A DNA stretch of 64,000 nucleotides, from NCBI GenBank assembly GCA_036245525.1, contig BTPG01000001.1:217916121-217980120 (forward strand), given 5' to 3'. The position numbers were made by a program, and so were the translations under genes. The DNA is from Semisulcospira habei. Its lineage: Eukaryota; Mollusca; Gastropoda; Semisulcospiridae. This document shows, one piece after another, positions 54,131-64,000 of this stretch (position 1 is the stretch's first letter; every line of letters starts with the position of its first letter). The notes under the pieces are model-generated. The model searched no databases and had not been told where the DNA came from. It was given only the letters and a program-made list of their open reading frames with translations.

Positions 54131-54783
54131 GCGCGTGGAAACAACTTCACACAGACTACAGCGTGACCTCCTCCTAGATATGACCACACACATAAATGTG
54201 TTAATAGGAAACACTGATTTGATGCGCATCAAGGTCTATGCTTTTCACAGGTGTCAAGTTTCGCCACGCTTGGCAGCCGGTGGTTATGACCTGGAGGGTG
54301 TGAAAACTGACGCTGAACCCTCTTTCGCCTACTCTAACGAAGAACATAGGCAATGATAGGAAGACCTTAGCAGACCTGGTTACTCCCTAAAAACCAAAGT
54401 GTAATCCAGGCAGTTGAAAAGAGTAATCTGAGGGTCAAACGAGGAATCTGAGTATACGGCATATGCGCACACTCGAGAACAAACTCACGATACTTAATTA
54501 AGAACATAATTACCAACTATATAAACTAAATGCACACTAAAAAAATAAACTAATAATAAACAAAACCACAACAAAACAATACACACAATTTATAATAGAC
54601 TTCAAACCTTTACAAAGACTGTACAGCTGCAAAGCACATGTGTTTGTAAAAAAGTGTATCACATCGCACAATGTCTGATGAAATGGCCTGTTTTTTCGGC
54701 CGGCCATATACACAAAACTAATTGACGTTTGGTCTTGATTTGTCATTTATTTGTGTTTGTGTATTTTGAGTAAGTTTTTTGCT
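54131..54783. other. Unassigned intronic sequence
   Basis: AT-rich; no recognised gene or repeat. Confidence 0.45.
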
Positions 54784-55065
54784 TTATTTGCCAGGCACTA
54801 CTCTCATCAGCGGACCAAGCCTGACCACATGTCGAGTACAGTCAAACATACCGCTGTGCTGGATGCTGAAATCCGCTTTGCACAACGTGCAGTGCGCATA
54901 GCCAATTCCCTTTCTTGACGATACGAGGCACGGGTATTTCTCGTGATACATCGCCTTATATTTCTGCAAAGCTCTCTTTTTCTTGTTGTGGTCACTGTGT
55001 AAGACTTTACAATCCGAATCGCTGTCAGATTCCTCCGTTTCGTGTGCGCGTTTTTCGCTCGCCAT
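54784..55065 (-). CDS. BED-finger-like first exon or ORF (93 codons)
   Basis: Starts ATGGCGAGCG in a good context (ACAACATGG). The first 30 residues are acidic and basic (ESDSDSD; NKKKRALQKYKAMYHEKYP). Then SSRKGIGYAHCTLCKADFSI followed by QHSGMFDCTRHVV: a C-x2-C...H...R-H pattern like the BED-type fingers at the N-terminus of hAT transposases and of ZBED-like host proteins. After this the frame runs on only to a stop at 54784, so either an intron follows the finger (candidate donor in CATGTG|GTCAGG) or the ORF is a truncated hAT relic. Same strand as SMG8, inside its large intron. Confidence 0.5.
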   Translation of the reverse strand: MASEKRAHETEESDSDSDCKVLHSDHNKKKRALQKYKAMYHEKYPCLVSSRKGIGYAHCTLCKADFSIQHSGMFDCTRHVVRLGPLMRVVPGK

Positions 55066-56529
55066 GTTGTCAGTCGACTAGAAAATTCAAACTGGAAGAT
55101 GGAATTAATGTAAGTTTGTTTATATCTGATTGGCCATTCTTCGAAAGCAAAGGGCAATCCAACCAATCAAAACACGTAAGAAGAAAGTTAGGCAGAAGTT
55201 ACCGGCAAAGAACCAAAAGTGCGATTTACAGATTGAAAACGATGTTGACGCTGAAAGCAGAATCTTAGTGATGCAAAATGCATAATTTGAATTGAGAACG
55301 CGTAACAGCGTAATGAGACCCTCAAAAGGCGAATTTATTACGCTCAATGCATAAGGTAAACAGGTCTGCCTTAGGCACAGCTGCGAGGGATAATGAATGT
55401 CTATGCTTGCTGCAGAGTTAGGCGGTCGGCTGTTAAAAATAAAGAGAGGTGTGCTACCCTACTGCTGGTGCTCACCGGTCATCATAATCGGATTTTCTCA
55501 CCGTGCTTGATGACTTCAAACAAAACACACTAGCGAGGTGATCAACCTATTCATTGAAGAATAAAGGCTACCCAACTTGCCTCAGAAATTGTCTATTGAT
55601 GTGTGTGAATGACATGGCGGCCGTGTTTATGTATCACGTACTGCCTGGCCCGCCGACTTTCGCTGTTGACAGATATTTCCCAACAAGCAGCGTGCCAGTG
55701 AAAATGACTGTGTGTGGGGGTGCTGGTTTTTATTTCATTATAATGACTCATTACTATTACCATCATGATATTATGTGTTATAAATGATGTTGACAGACTT
55801 TGTCGGAGCTGTGCCCTCTGAACACCAGCGCTGTACTATAGCGACAGGCCTCCAGTTGCAGCTTTGACCGTTGTTTTATGTTGCCTAGATGGGAGATTAT
55901 TTTCTTTTTGACGGTAATTTGTTTCTGTTGTTAACTTGTATTTTTATGTACTAGCTTTAGTCAAGTCGGAATTTAACAAAAGAGTATATACTAGTGTGTT
56001 CAGGAGACATACGGCTGTCTTAGCATTCTGTTTTTGTCAGGGAGGTTCGGGTCGGGATGAGGCCACTGGCGCCGGGCATTAGATGCCTTGGCGACGGGCT
56101 TCACCCATCCCAAGTCGTTGTCCATATTGTAGCTCAGTTATTTGTAATTTGTGGAAAGTCCAAGTGAGTGAATGTGAGCAGCACCTGAGGTGGCAAGACA
56201 ATTTTTGCTGTGTATGATTATCTTCTATATTATCACAGCAACAATAAAGTCATCTTGAATAAACGAGAACAGAAGTAGTCCTTTGTACATTCTTTTTCCG
56301 TGATGCTAACACTGCAAGTAAGTGTTTCTCATTGTATTCGGCTTTGAAAGAAAGAACGCACAGGCGATAGGTAATGCCTATGCACACGCCCCGATTCTCA
56401 TCAGATACCACCCCCACCCCACCCCACCCCCTTTAGCCCAATATCTCGTGGATGGATGTATCGCAGTCCCATTTTGTGGACCCCGACGACCGTGATATGT
56501 CGGGTCACAGCTGTACTTATGAAGAAAAC
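55066..56529. other. Unassigned intronic sequence
   Basis: No recognised coding region. CACCCC-rich low complexity at about 56408-56432. Near 56222-56262, CAACAATAAAGTCATCTTGA resembles a short LINE 3' end. Confidence 0.4.
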
Positions 56530-58400
56530 ATTTTTTGTCAAACTATGGCTATTTTGGACCTATTTTTGGATCATCCCATGACCCTTGACCTTTGCGATGG
56601 ATCAACTAAATTAGTATGCATAGGAAGGTCATATCATCAGCTACCTTTGTGCCAAAATTGATTAAAAAATTTATAGAAATGTTAATAAAAACTACAATTC
56701 TATCAAAAAATTGCATTTTGCACACAACTGCCAACCTCTTGTGACCATTGACCTTTCTGTTGGGTCATCCAAATTAGCATGCGTAGATAGGTCTTACCAT
56801 CAGGTGTCTCTGTAACACATCTGGATTTGAAGTTGTAAATAGTATTTGAGGAAAAAAAATCTTTTGTCAAAATTTGTACCTATTTCCTGATCTCTTGTGA
56901 CCCTTGACCTTTCCGAAGGGTCAACCAAATTAGTATGCATAGAAAGGTCTTATCATCAGGTATCTTTGTACCAAGTTTGGGTTTGAAGTTGAGAATAGTA
57001 TTTGAGAAAACATAAATTATGTCAAAATATGGCTATTTTTTACCGATTTCCTGATCCCCTGTGACCTTTATCTTTGAGAGAGGTCACTGAAATTGGTATG
57101 TTTAAAAAGATCTTGCCACAAAGTACAGTGGAGTCTGCTTAACATGAATTTCTGGGGACAGGGAAAATTAGTTCGTGTAAAACGTATTTCATGTTAACTG
57201 ATTTAGCCTAAACTTGTAGTCTGAAACAAGAGAGTGTGTGGGAGATGAGCATCTGAGTGTGCCCTGCCCTGGAGGTTAAAAGTGCATAGTATCATACTTT
57301 ACTACCTCAGTACCTGCTTACTCTCATCTCAATAGGACAACAATAGACCACATGCATATACAGCTCATGAATTTAATGTACAATCCATCGGGAAAACAAA
57401 ATCCTTCTGATAAAACAGCTCCGTAACCACGTGCAGTGTAAGAGCTAGTGTGCTATTTTTAGCCATGTACCAATGTGTATGGGCAGCCCTCCCGTCCCTC
57501 CTCTCTCCCACCACTACTACTCACTTCCCTCTTGCTAGGCAGCGTGTGTACGGAACCTGTGGCGGACGTTTGTCCGTCAATGTTCTCTGTCACTTGTGTA
57601 CCGATACACGTGAGCGCACGTATTGAGCACTAGCAGTTGAAAACAGTGGATAGCCTCGGCCATCAGCGATGCAGATTGGACCGAAGTGTGAAAGCTAACA
57701 TGCGGTCATTCAGGCGTATTAGCTATTGCCTATTGGAGTTTACAGGTAATTTTGTAAACAAAGCTTCCATGTTCAGTGTTACACGGAGGACTGCGTCGTC
57801 TCAGTCCTTGGGATGGTTGTTCGTGTTAAACAGGTGTAAATACTAATGTTCTCTTGGAGAAACAAAATCATCTTCGTGTTAAGCAGAAATTTTATGTTAA
57901 GCATTTCGTGTTAACCATGAAATTTAATAGAGAACAAGAGGGCTCTCAGCCGTGAATTCCAAAACGTTTTGTGTTAACTAGAAATTTGTGTAAAGCGTGT
58001 TCCTGTTAAGTGGACTCCACTGTATCCTTGGGCCAAGTTTTGATGACTGTGGCTTGAATAGTCTCTGAGAAAATGCCAATGTTAAAGTTTACCATGGACG
58101 ACAGTGTATGGACGACGGTGAATGGATGACGACGGACGGACGACCACTGGCCCAGAACATACTTTTGCTTCACACGTGAGCCAAAAATAAGATTGTCAAA
58201 ATATTTTTGACCTACCCGGGTATTCCCTAATTCACTGTGACAAGGACACTGAAAGTGGTATTGGTATTAGTATTCTTGGGCCATGTTTGAAGACCGTGCT
58301 TGAATAGTTGAAGAAGATGCCAGTCAAAGTTTACCACATATGACAGATAACAGCTAGCCCATTACATAGACTCACTTTTGCTATTGCACGTAAGCCAAAA
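56530..58400. repeat. DR1-containing dispersed repeat, block 4 (split by a pogo-like MITE)
   Basis: Units with TGACCCTTGACCT at 56579 and 56898 (two periods apart) and a variant at about 56743. The terminal part reads GTATCCTTGGGCCAAGTTTT after the MITE, then ACTTTTGCTTCACACGTGAG (about 58156) and a further partial end near 58375. Confidence 0.87.
57124..58024. mobile_element. pogo/Tigger-like MITE, 897 bp
   Basis: Element 57126-58022 flanked by TA (57124-57125, 58023-58024). Inverted ends CAGTGGAGTC(T)GCTTAACA and, from the right, CAGTGGAGTCCACTTAACAG. Excision restores CAAAGTATCCTTGGGCC as found at 61679. The CAGTGGA start and TA target fit the pogo branch of the Tc1/mariner superfamily. 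The internal frame at 57637-57846 has no transposase motif. Confidence 0.87.
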
Positions 58401-58801
58401 AGAGGAGGTATCACCCTATCAGTAAACAGAATCATTTCATTAAATTGCTACAATTATTGATGCATGCATCTTTGTTAAAGCTGTACAGTAAACCCTGAAA
58501 GGGTTCCTCAAAATTAAAATGTTAAGAAAGCCACATCTTGCTAGCATCTTGAATATTCTCATGAGACCCCGGCGCCTGCATGGATACACAAATAATATCC
58601 TTTGCAAATGGAGCAAGTTGGTAAAATCAACTTTAGCATGATATCAATGTGCATTACCAGTTTACAACATAATAACAGGTTTTCCACAAGTAAAAATGTA
58701 AATGTAATAAATGTGAGCGAGTGGGTACAGATCATAAATTGGAAATTGTCTGAGGTATTAACAAAGTGTAATTGTAGGGTGTTATCTACAGCCCAACACA
58801 C

Positions 58802-58924
58802 CTCAGTGGTCTCTGCAGTGGACATAAGCCTACAGTGCTGGGCCAGACACGAGGAGTCCAGGTGAGACAGCAGGTGCAGGTACAGCACCTGAGTGTCTTC
58901 ATCATAGTAACACTCAAGCTCCTT
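58802..58924 (-). CDS. SMG8: SMG8-like exon (41 codons)
   Basis: Acceptor TTCATTGTTGCAG|AAG and donor GAG|GTGTGT. Exactly 123 nt, phase 0 at both ends. The translation is KELECYYDEDTQVLYLHLLS then HLDSSCLAQHCRLMSTAETT E. It resembles the SMG8 segment in which a YY-containing turn precedes a VLYL-L strand and an acid/cysteine-rich helix, lying N-terminal to the hydrophobic strand matched at 37527-37610. SMG8 acts in the cytoplasmic SMG1-SMG8-SMG9 complex of nonsense-mediated decay. The first exon(s), with the G-domain start, should lie to the right but are not seen before 64000. The neighbouring sequence on both sides is LINE and repeat DNA. Confidence 0.7.
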
Positions 58925-59215
58925 CTGCAACAATGAACAGCAGTAAGCCATGAAACAAGCGCAAAGAGTCTGAGACAACAGCAATGAGCCACAAAACAGG
59001 CAAGACAAGTCTACCACAATGAACAGCGATAAGCCATAAATTCTTTGCCTACAGACAACTTCCTGTAACACATTTGGGCGGCAAGATCTGTCCAGCCAAG
59101 GTTTGCTTGCAGTGTGTGTGCTGGGCTATTTGTAGTGCTGAATGTGCAGCTACAAGCCATTACTTGGCAAGCACACAGGAAATGAACTCCTAACAGAATT
59201 ACTTAGTGGCATAGT
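58925..59215. other. SMG8 intron sequence upstream of the exon
   Basis: Contains the polypyrimidine tract and the phrase AATGAACAGC(G/A)(A/G)TAAGCCAT repeated at about 58931, 58980 and 59020, suggesting short local duplications. No coding assignment. Confidence 0.4.
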
Positions 59216-59875
59216 ACATACAATACAATACAACTTTATTGTCTGTTCGAGTCAAGGCACGACAGAAATTTGCCTTTCGGCTCGTCATGAAACAACAATA
59301 TAAGACATTAACAAACGCTACAAGAACATATCATGAAAAATTATCATTGCAGCAATCTATCACAAGCAATCTGTCACAAGATGGGAGGTAATGTTAAGTA
59401 GATCATACTTATCGCGGCGTTATAAACGAGAGTTCAAAATCGAGACAGCAGTTGGAATAAAAGACTTCTTAAAAACATTCCTTTTGGCAAGTGGCATGTT
59501 GAAACGTCTGCCTGATGGTAGCATTTGAAACTGATCAGAGAGTGGGTGACGAGGATCATTGACAATGCTAGCAGCTATCCTTCGGACAGCTCTATGGTAC
59601 AGATCATCTACTGGGTACTGTCCTAGGCCAATGATCTTCTCAGCTGTTCTGACGATACGTGACAGTCTGCCCCTGTTTTTCATACTGAGATTGCCATACC
59701 AAGCAGTGATGTTAAACGTCAGTATGCTTTCGATCAGGCTTCTATAAACGGATTCTAAAACCCTGGAACTGACATCAAAACTTCTCAGATTCCTAAGAAG
59801 GTACAGACGCTGGTTTGCTTTTTTCACAATCAGATCAGTGTTTCCAGTGAAGGACAGCCCACTATCCACGACTGT
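59216..59875 (-). mobile_element. L2-group LINE, 5'-truncated
   Basis: Minus-strand open frame of 149 codons (59869-59420): GNTDLIVKKANQRLYLLRNL, RSFDVSSRVLESVYRSLIES, LTFNITAWYGNLSMKNRGRL, KIIGLGQYPVDDLYHRAVRR, SGRRFNMPLAKRNVFKKSFI, ending SILNSRL. A 3' UTR follows, with AATAAAG and a (TTGTA)n tail at about 59218-59232. It is related to but distinct from L2-D. Only the RT C-terminus is retained. Confidence 0.88.
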
Positions 59876-60740
59876 GCCAATAATACAGACAAGTTACTTA
59901 GAAGGCAAAGAGTTAAGCAGGCAGAACAAGCCCAAGTAAGACAAGAACTATGAAACAGGCTGGAGGTGTCCAAGAGAAATAACAAGTAGTTTAACCCTTG
60001 TTCATGCTGCCACTAGTACCGTAAACAATACTGACATCTGCATGCACAAGCTAGGTCAACGAGTTATTCTCCACTGTTGGTGACAAAAGAGTTATAAATT
60101 AAAAATACGCCTGATACTTACAGAAATGTGTATATATCATGCCCAAAAAGTGGCCTTCTAAAGATATTTACATTTGTATAAAATGGATTTTACAGAAATT
60201 CAAGCATACCTGCCTAGCGCAAAAACTATTATGTGCGTTTCACTGTGACACCATCACTTTAGTGTTTATCTGTAGACAAAACCAATGAACACTTGAGAGA
60301 CAAACTTATATATTTATCATGTGTGAGGTTAGTACTATCTCCAGCAGAAAAGATTTTAACTGAGTAAAGATTTTTAATCATCTTTTTGTAATAAGTAAAT
60401 GTTGCAGTGTGTGAGTGTGTGTGACTATGCAAAGCCTACATTATACTTTTTTTTGACAGGTTGTAATTTTACATTTGGTAGAAGGACCTTTGATTATTTT
60501 CTAGCAGAGATATCTATTGGGGTCTTCAGAAGCAGAGTAGACTAATAAAGTAAACAATATCAAGCCTCTGAAGGCCTCAACAGGTAATCTAATAGGAGAA
60601 CCCAAGTCTTTCCAGTTTACTGTGTCAACTTTTTGGATTTTGCACACATTTTTAATGAGGCACATGTACCACAAGAGTCAAATTTGTAATTATTCTACTT
60701 GTGCTGTTTCTGTATCCATCCTGAGAAATATACACTCTGA
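59876..60740. other. Unassigned sequence
   Basis: AT-rich; no recognised exon or repeat. Confidence 0.45.
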
Positions 60741-61820
60741 CAAACAAGAATGGCAAAGCCCTCAAGGCTCACGTGCATGACCGATTCACATACAAAATTA
60801 AAAAACGTCGTAAGCTTGACCTTCCGACAGGTGATTGAAATAAGCAAGCGTTCAAGTGTTCTAACATAACACAAGGAAAGGGTTGGCATTTGTACCTGCA
60901 AAATCCATCTTTTCTAAAAGTTTACGATTTTTCACTTTTGTCAGTCTCCCATGACCCTTGACCTTTGTAAGTATCAGTAGTGAACCAAATTAGTATGCAT
61001 TGAAAGGTCTTATCATCAGCTACCTTTCTCGGCTACCTTTCTGCCAAATTTGGTTTAAACGTTTTGCAAAAATCCTGATAAAAACAAAACTTCTACAAAA
61101 AATACACTTTTCACATCATTTGCTGATCCCTTGTGAGCCTTGACCTTTCCAAGAGGTCATCCAAGTTAGCATGCATAGGAAGGTCTTACCATTAGGTATC
61201 TTTGTACCAGGTTTAGGAAGAAAGTTGTAAATAACATTTGAGAAAAAAACATTTTTTTGTCCAAAAATAGCTAGTTGTGACCTAATTTCCTGATCTCTTG
61301 TGACCCTTGACCTTTCCGAGGGGTCATCCAAATTAGTGTGCATAGGAAGGTCTTACTATCTGGTATCTCTGTACCAAGTTTGGGTTTGAATTTGTGCATA
61401 GTATTTGAGAAAAAATATCCTTTTCCAAACATGGCTATTTTTTTACCTATTTTCTGAGCTCTTGTGACCCTTGACCTTTCCGATGGGTGAACCAAATTAG
61501 TATGCATAGAAAGGTCTTACCATCAGGCATCTTTGTCCCAAGTTTGGGTCTGACAGTGTTTGAGAAAAACATCAATTTTGTCAAAATAAGGCAATTTTTT
61601 TACCTATTTCCTTATCCCCTGTGACCTTGACCTTTAAGGGAGGTCTCTCAAATTGGTATGTTTAGAAAGGTCTTGCCACAAAGTATCCTTGGGCCAAGTT
61701 TGAAGACTGTGGCTTTAATAGTCTCCGAAAGGCCAACATTAAAGCTTACCACAGCCGACGGGCATACGACCACTGGCCCAGAACATACTCACTTTTGCTT
61801 CGCACGTAAGCCAAAAAATT
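60741..61820. repeat. DR1-containing dispersed repeat, block 5 (most complete)
   Basis: Starts AACAAGAATGGCAAAGCCCT with GGCTCACGTGC about 22 bp in. It holds successive units with TGACCCTTGACCT at 60952, 61301 and 61465, a variant near 61137, and TGACCTTGACCTTT near 61619. It ends ACTCACTTTTGCTTCGCACG then TAAGCC at about 61788-61810. Period 158-165 bp. The short inverted motif at the two ends (GGCTCACGTGC / GCACGTAAGCC) suggests the whole block is one mobile unit with internal tandem repeats. Confidence 0.88.
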
Positions 61821-62451
61821 GAGACTGGGTCACAGTCCATGACTCTAGCTAGATCAGAATGAGTGTACCCCTAATAGTGACCAACAGCAGAGAATTACTC
61901 CAATACAACTCAATATCAGTATTGTGAGCACCAGTATAAGTAGTCAGGTCTAGGGCTTACAAGTGATTGCATTCTTTCTTTGAACTAATGCACATTCAGT
62001 GCCCCTATAATGAAAGCATGAATAATATGGTCTGACATCTCCTATACACAAGAAGGACTAAATCCATTCCATCATCATCAAATGCTAGATTTCTTGTTAG
62101 GCGAAGGTAAAGTTATGTTTCTGGTAACCCAAATGGCAAATGCAAATGTCAGTGATTCATACACATGAAATTGTTCTGGATACAAGAGAATAATTGTGGC
62201 TCTCAGATTTCACTTGGAGGGTAGTAGCTACTAGGGTCTTAGAATATCTGCTGGGCTCCTATTTTCACTGCAGTTTAAAGGGTCTGTAGAATTCCAGGTG
62301 TAAATTGTAGAGGGTACACAGATCCCCATCTTAGCATTTTAAATGGTACAAAAAAATGATCAGTAAAATTGATCTCTTATAATTATGGTCTTTAAATAAA
62401 TGAACTCATTAATTTTACTCTTTCTGTCCCATTGTTGTAACTGTGTGTCAC
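61821..62451. other. Unassigned sequence
   Basis: No recognised gene or repeat. Confidence 0.45.
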
Positions 62452-63485
62452 AGACTAGCAGATTACGCAATTTCTGCAGAATTAAGTAGTTTGTCAAATG
62501 AGTAACAATGGTTGGCAGGTACGAAACGAAAGTACTAATGCCATATGGTTTATGCATAACAACAATATTTGTCCTTAGGATGGAGACATTTTTTAGAAGT
62601 GTTTTTCAAGCGCTATTTGTTCGCTGCGAGGGTACCAGTCCTCGTACACGGCCCAGATAAGGTGAAAGACATTTTTTGTGCATAACATTGAAAATTTCAA
62701 TCAGACAAGTTACAAGTTTATTCCATTGATCAAATTAAAATCTTGAGCAAGTAAACATGTATACATATTTACGATAAAATAATTTTTAAAGTAATATTTT
62801 TAATGCCGTAAGCATACTCGCATCGCTAGTTTCAAAATGGGGGTCAGCGAGATGCCTTCGAAAGAAGTCAGACGCGCATGGTTGATGCAGGGTTACTTTG
62901 CTCCTGAAGCGAGACAGCGATTATTTTGGATTTGAACTTTGAAGTACATCTCATCAACGTATTATATAGTCTAGCAGCTTACGCAATTTCTGCAGAGATA
63001 AGTAGTTCGTGAAAAGAGTAGCAATGGTTTGCTGGAACGAAACGAAAGTACTAATGCCATCTGGTTTATGCATAGCAACAATATTTGTCCTTAGGATGGA
63101 GACATTTTTGTAGAAGTGTTTTTCGAAAGCTATTTTTTGATGTGAGGGAACCAGTCCTTGTACACGGCCTGGATAAGATGCAAGACATTTTTTGTGCATA
63201 ACATTGAAAATTTCAAGCATACAAGTTAGAAGTTTATTCCAGTGAGTAAATTAGAATCATGAGCAAGTAAACATGCATACATATTATTTACGATAAAATA
63301 ATTTAAAAAGTAATATTTTTAATGCCATAAGCATACTCGCATCACTAGTTTCAAAATGGGGTCAGCGAGATGCCTTTGAAAGAAGTCAATCAGACGTGCA
63401 CAGTTGATGCAGCTTTACTTTGCTCCTGAAGTAAAACAGAGATTTTGGATTTGAACTTTGAAGTACATATTATCAACGTCATATA
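62452..63485. repeat. 517-bp tandem duplication
   Basis: Unit 1 (about 62452-62968) and unit 2 (about 62969-63485) align along their length with scattered changes: for example ACTAGCAGATTACGCAATTT against TCTAGCAGCTTACGCAATTT, and CTTAGGATGGAGACATTTTT in both. Minus-strand frames in both units share MHKP(Y/D)GISTFVS and LQKLR(N/K)LL, but in-frame stops differ. The shared reading looks like a decayed coding sequence I do not recognise. Confidence 0.85.
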
Positions 63486-64000
63486 CGTTATTTTCCTGGT
63501 CTTGAAAACAGCCTTTCCCATAGAACTCTTTTGTGGGAGGAAAGCATATCGAAAGCAAACTCCCTTCGTGCATGTTGTGTATTGTGTCTGCCGACCATCT
63601 TCAACATTCTGCAGACTTTTTGTCCGGATACAACATGCATGTTGTTTGTCTGCTTTCCAGCCTAAGGGCTCTAAGTGTAGGTCTGCTCTTTCGTTATTAG
63701 TGGAGATGGGATTTGTAACTGGTCAAGCACACTCTTATCGGACTGGTCTTAAGCACAAGCCAGGCAGAATGAAATCCATCTCTGAACCATTTCCATCTAA
63801 ATCACCGTTACGTGCGGAGTCGTAGTCGTAATATGATAAACACACCAGATGCACGCACATAAGGTTCTTTTAAATAAACTTCATTCAGCCGCAACCCGTC
63901 ACACGTGGCTTAAGGTTGTAGACAATACTGGAGTAACAGTTCCAACAATATTTTATTTCAGCGATGCGATCTCCACACAATGTATTCCCAAATGCACCAA
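63486..64000 (+). other. Unassigned; 126-codon frame over 63445-63825
   Basis: One open frame runs from the end of the duplication to a stop at 63825. Its C-terminal part (LKHKPGRMKSISEPFPSKSP) is basic and serine-rich. No domain recognised. AATAAA occurs at about 63873. It may be the 3' end of a mobile element continuing past the window. Confidence 0.3.

Overview
The window is eukaryotic nuclear DNA from an animal. It has spliced exons with GT-AG introns, many microsatellites, and a dense mixture of LINEs, a Penelope-like element, Tc1, hAT, pogo-like and TTAA-target DNA transposons, and a tRNA-derived SINE. No bacterial operons, rRNA genes or CRISPR arrays are visible. The transposon mixture and the dispersed TGACCCTTGACCT repeats suggest a marine lophotrochozoan, perhaps a gastropod mollusc. 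That placement is inference only.

The only conserved host gene I recognise is on the minus strand. Two phase-0 exons (58802-58924 and 37527-37610) read like consecutive N-terminal pieces of SMG8, a subunit of the SMG1 nonsense-mediated-decay kinase complex. The intron between them is about 21 kb and is filled with mobile DNA.

Left arm. 0.98-7.9 kb is a Russian-doll nest: one full-length RTE-type LINE (family RTE-A) interrupted by a second full-length copy of the same family, itself interrupted by a 330-bp element. Each junction carries an 11-13 bp target-site duplication (TSD). 9.1-9.6 kb holds a truncated RTE-A copy, 10.3-11.4 kb a probable piggyBac-like remnant, 12.5-14.8 kb two L2/CR1-like LINE fragments lying tail to tail, and 16.0-20.1 kb a Penelope-like element split by a second RTE-type LINE (RTE-B).

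Middle. A minus-strand L2/CR1-like LINE (called L2-M) can be followed from 34.05 kb down to about 20.3 kb, but only about 2.6 kb of that is its own sequence. It is interrupted by (a) a 3.4-kb element carrying a THAP-domain gene and a SWIM/YqaJ-type gene on opposite strands with interleaved exons, (b) a Tc1-like transposon containing a LINE fragment, (c) a 3.6-kb unidentified insertion containing a hAT element, and (d) a TTAA-target MITE containing a GC-rich insertion.

Right arm, mostly inside the SMG8 intron. Five blocks of a dispersed repeat (34.4-36.2, 37.66/40.7-41.0, 44.2-44.8, 56.5-58.4 and 60.7-61.8 kb) have internal units of about 160-165 bp, each with a direct repeat of nuclear-receptor half-sites. 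One block is interrupted by a 2.98-kb TTAA element with perfect 14-bp terminal inverted repeats (TIRs), another by a pogo-like MITE. Two copies of a third LINE (RTE-C) lie at 45.0-48.9 and 49.7-53.5 kb; the second has an intact 1075-residue ORF and is the best candidate in the window for a recently active element. The remainder is single-copy-looking intronic or intergenic DNA, a 517-bp tandem duplication at 62.5-63.5 kb, and a BED-finger-like ORF at 54.8-55.1 kb.
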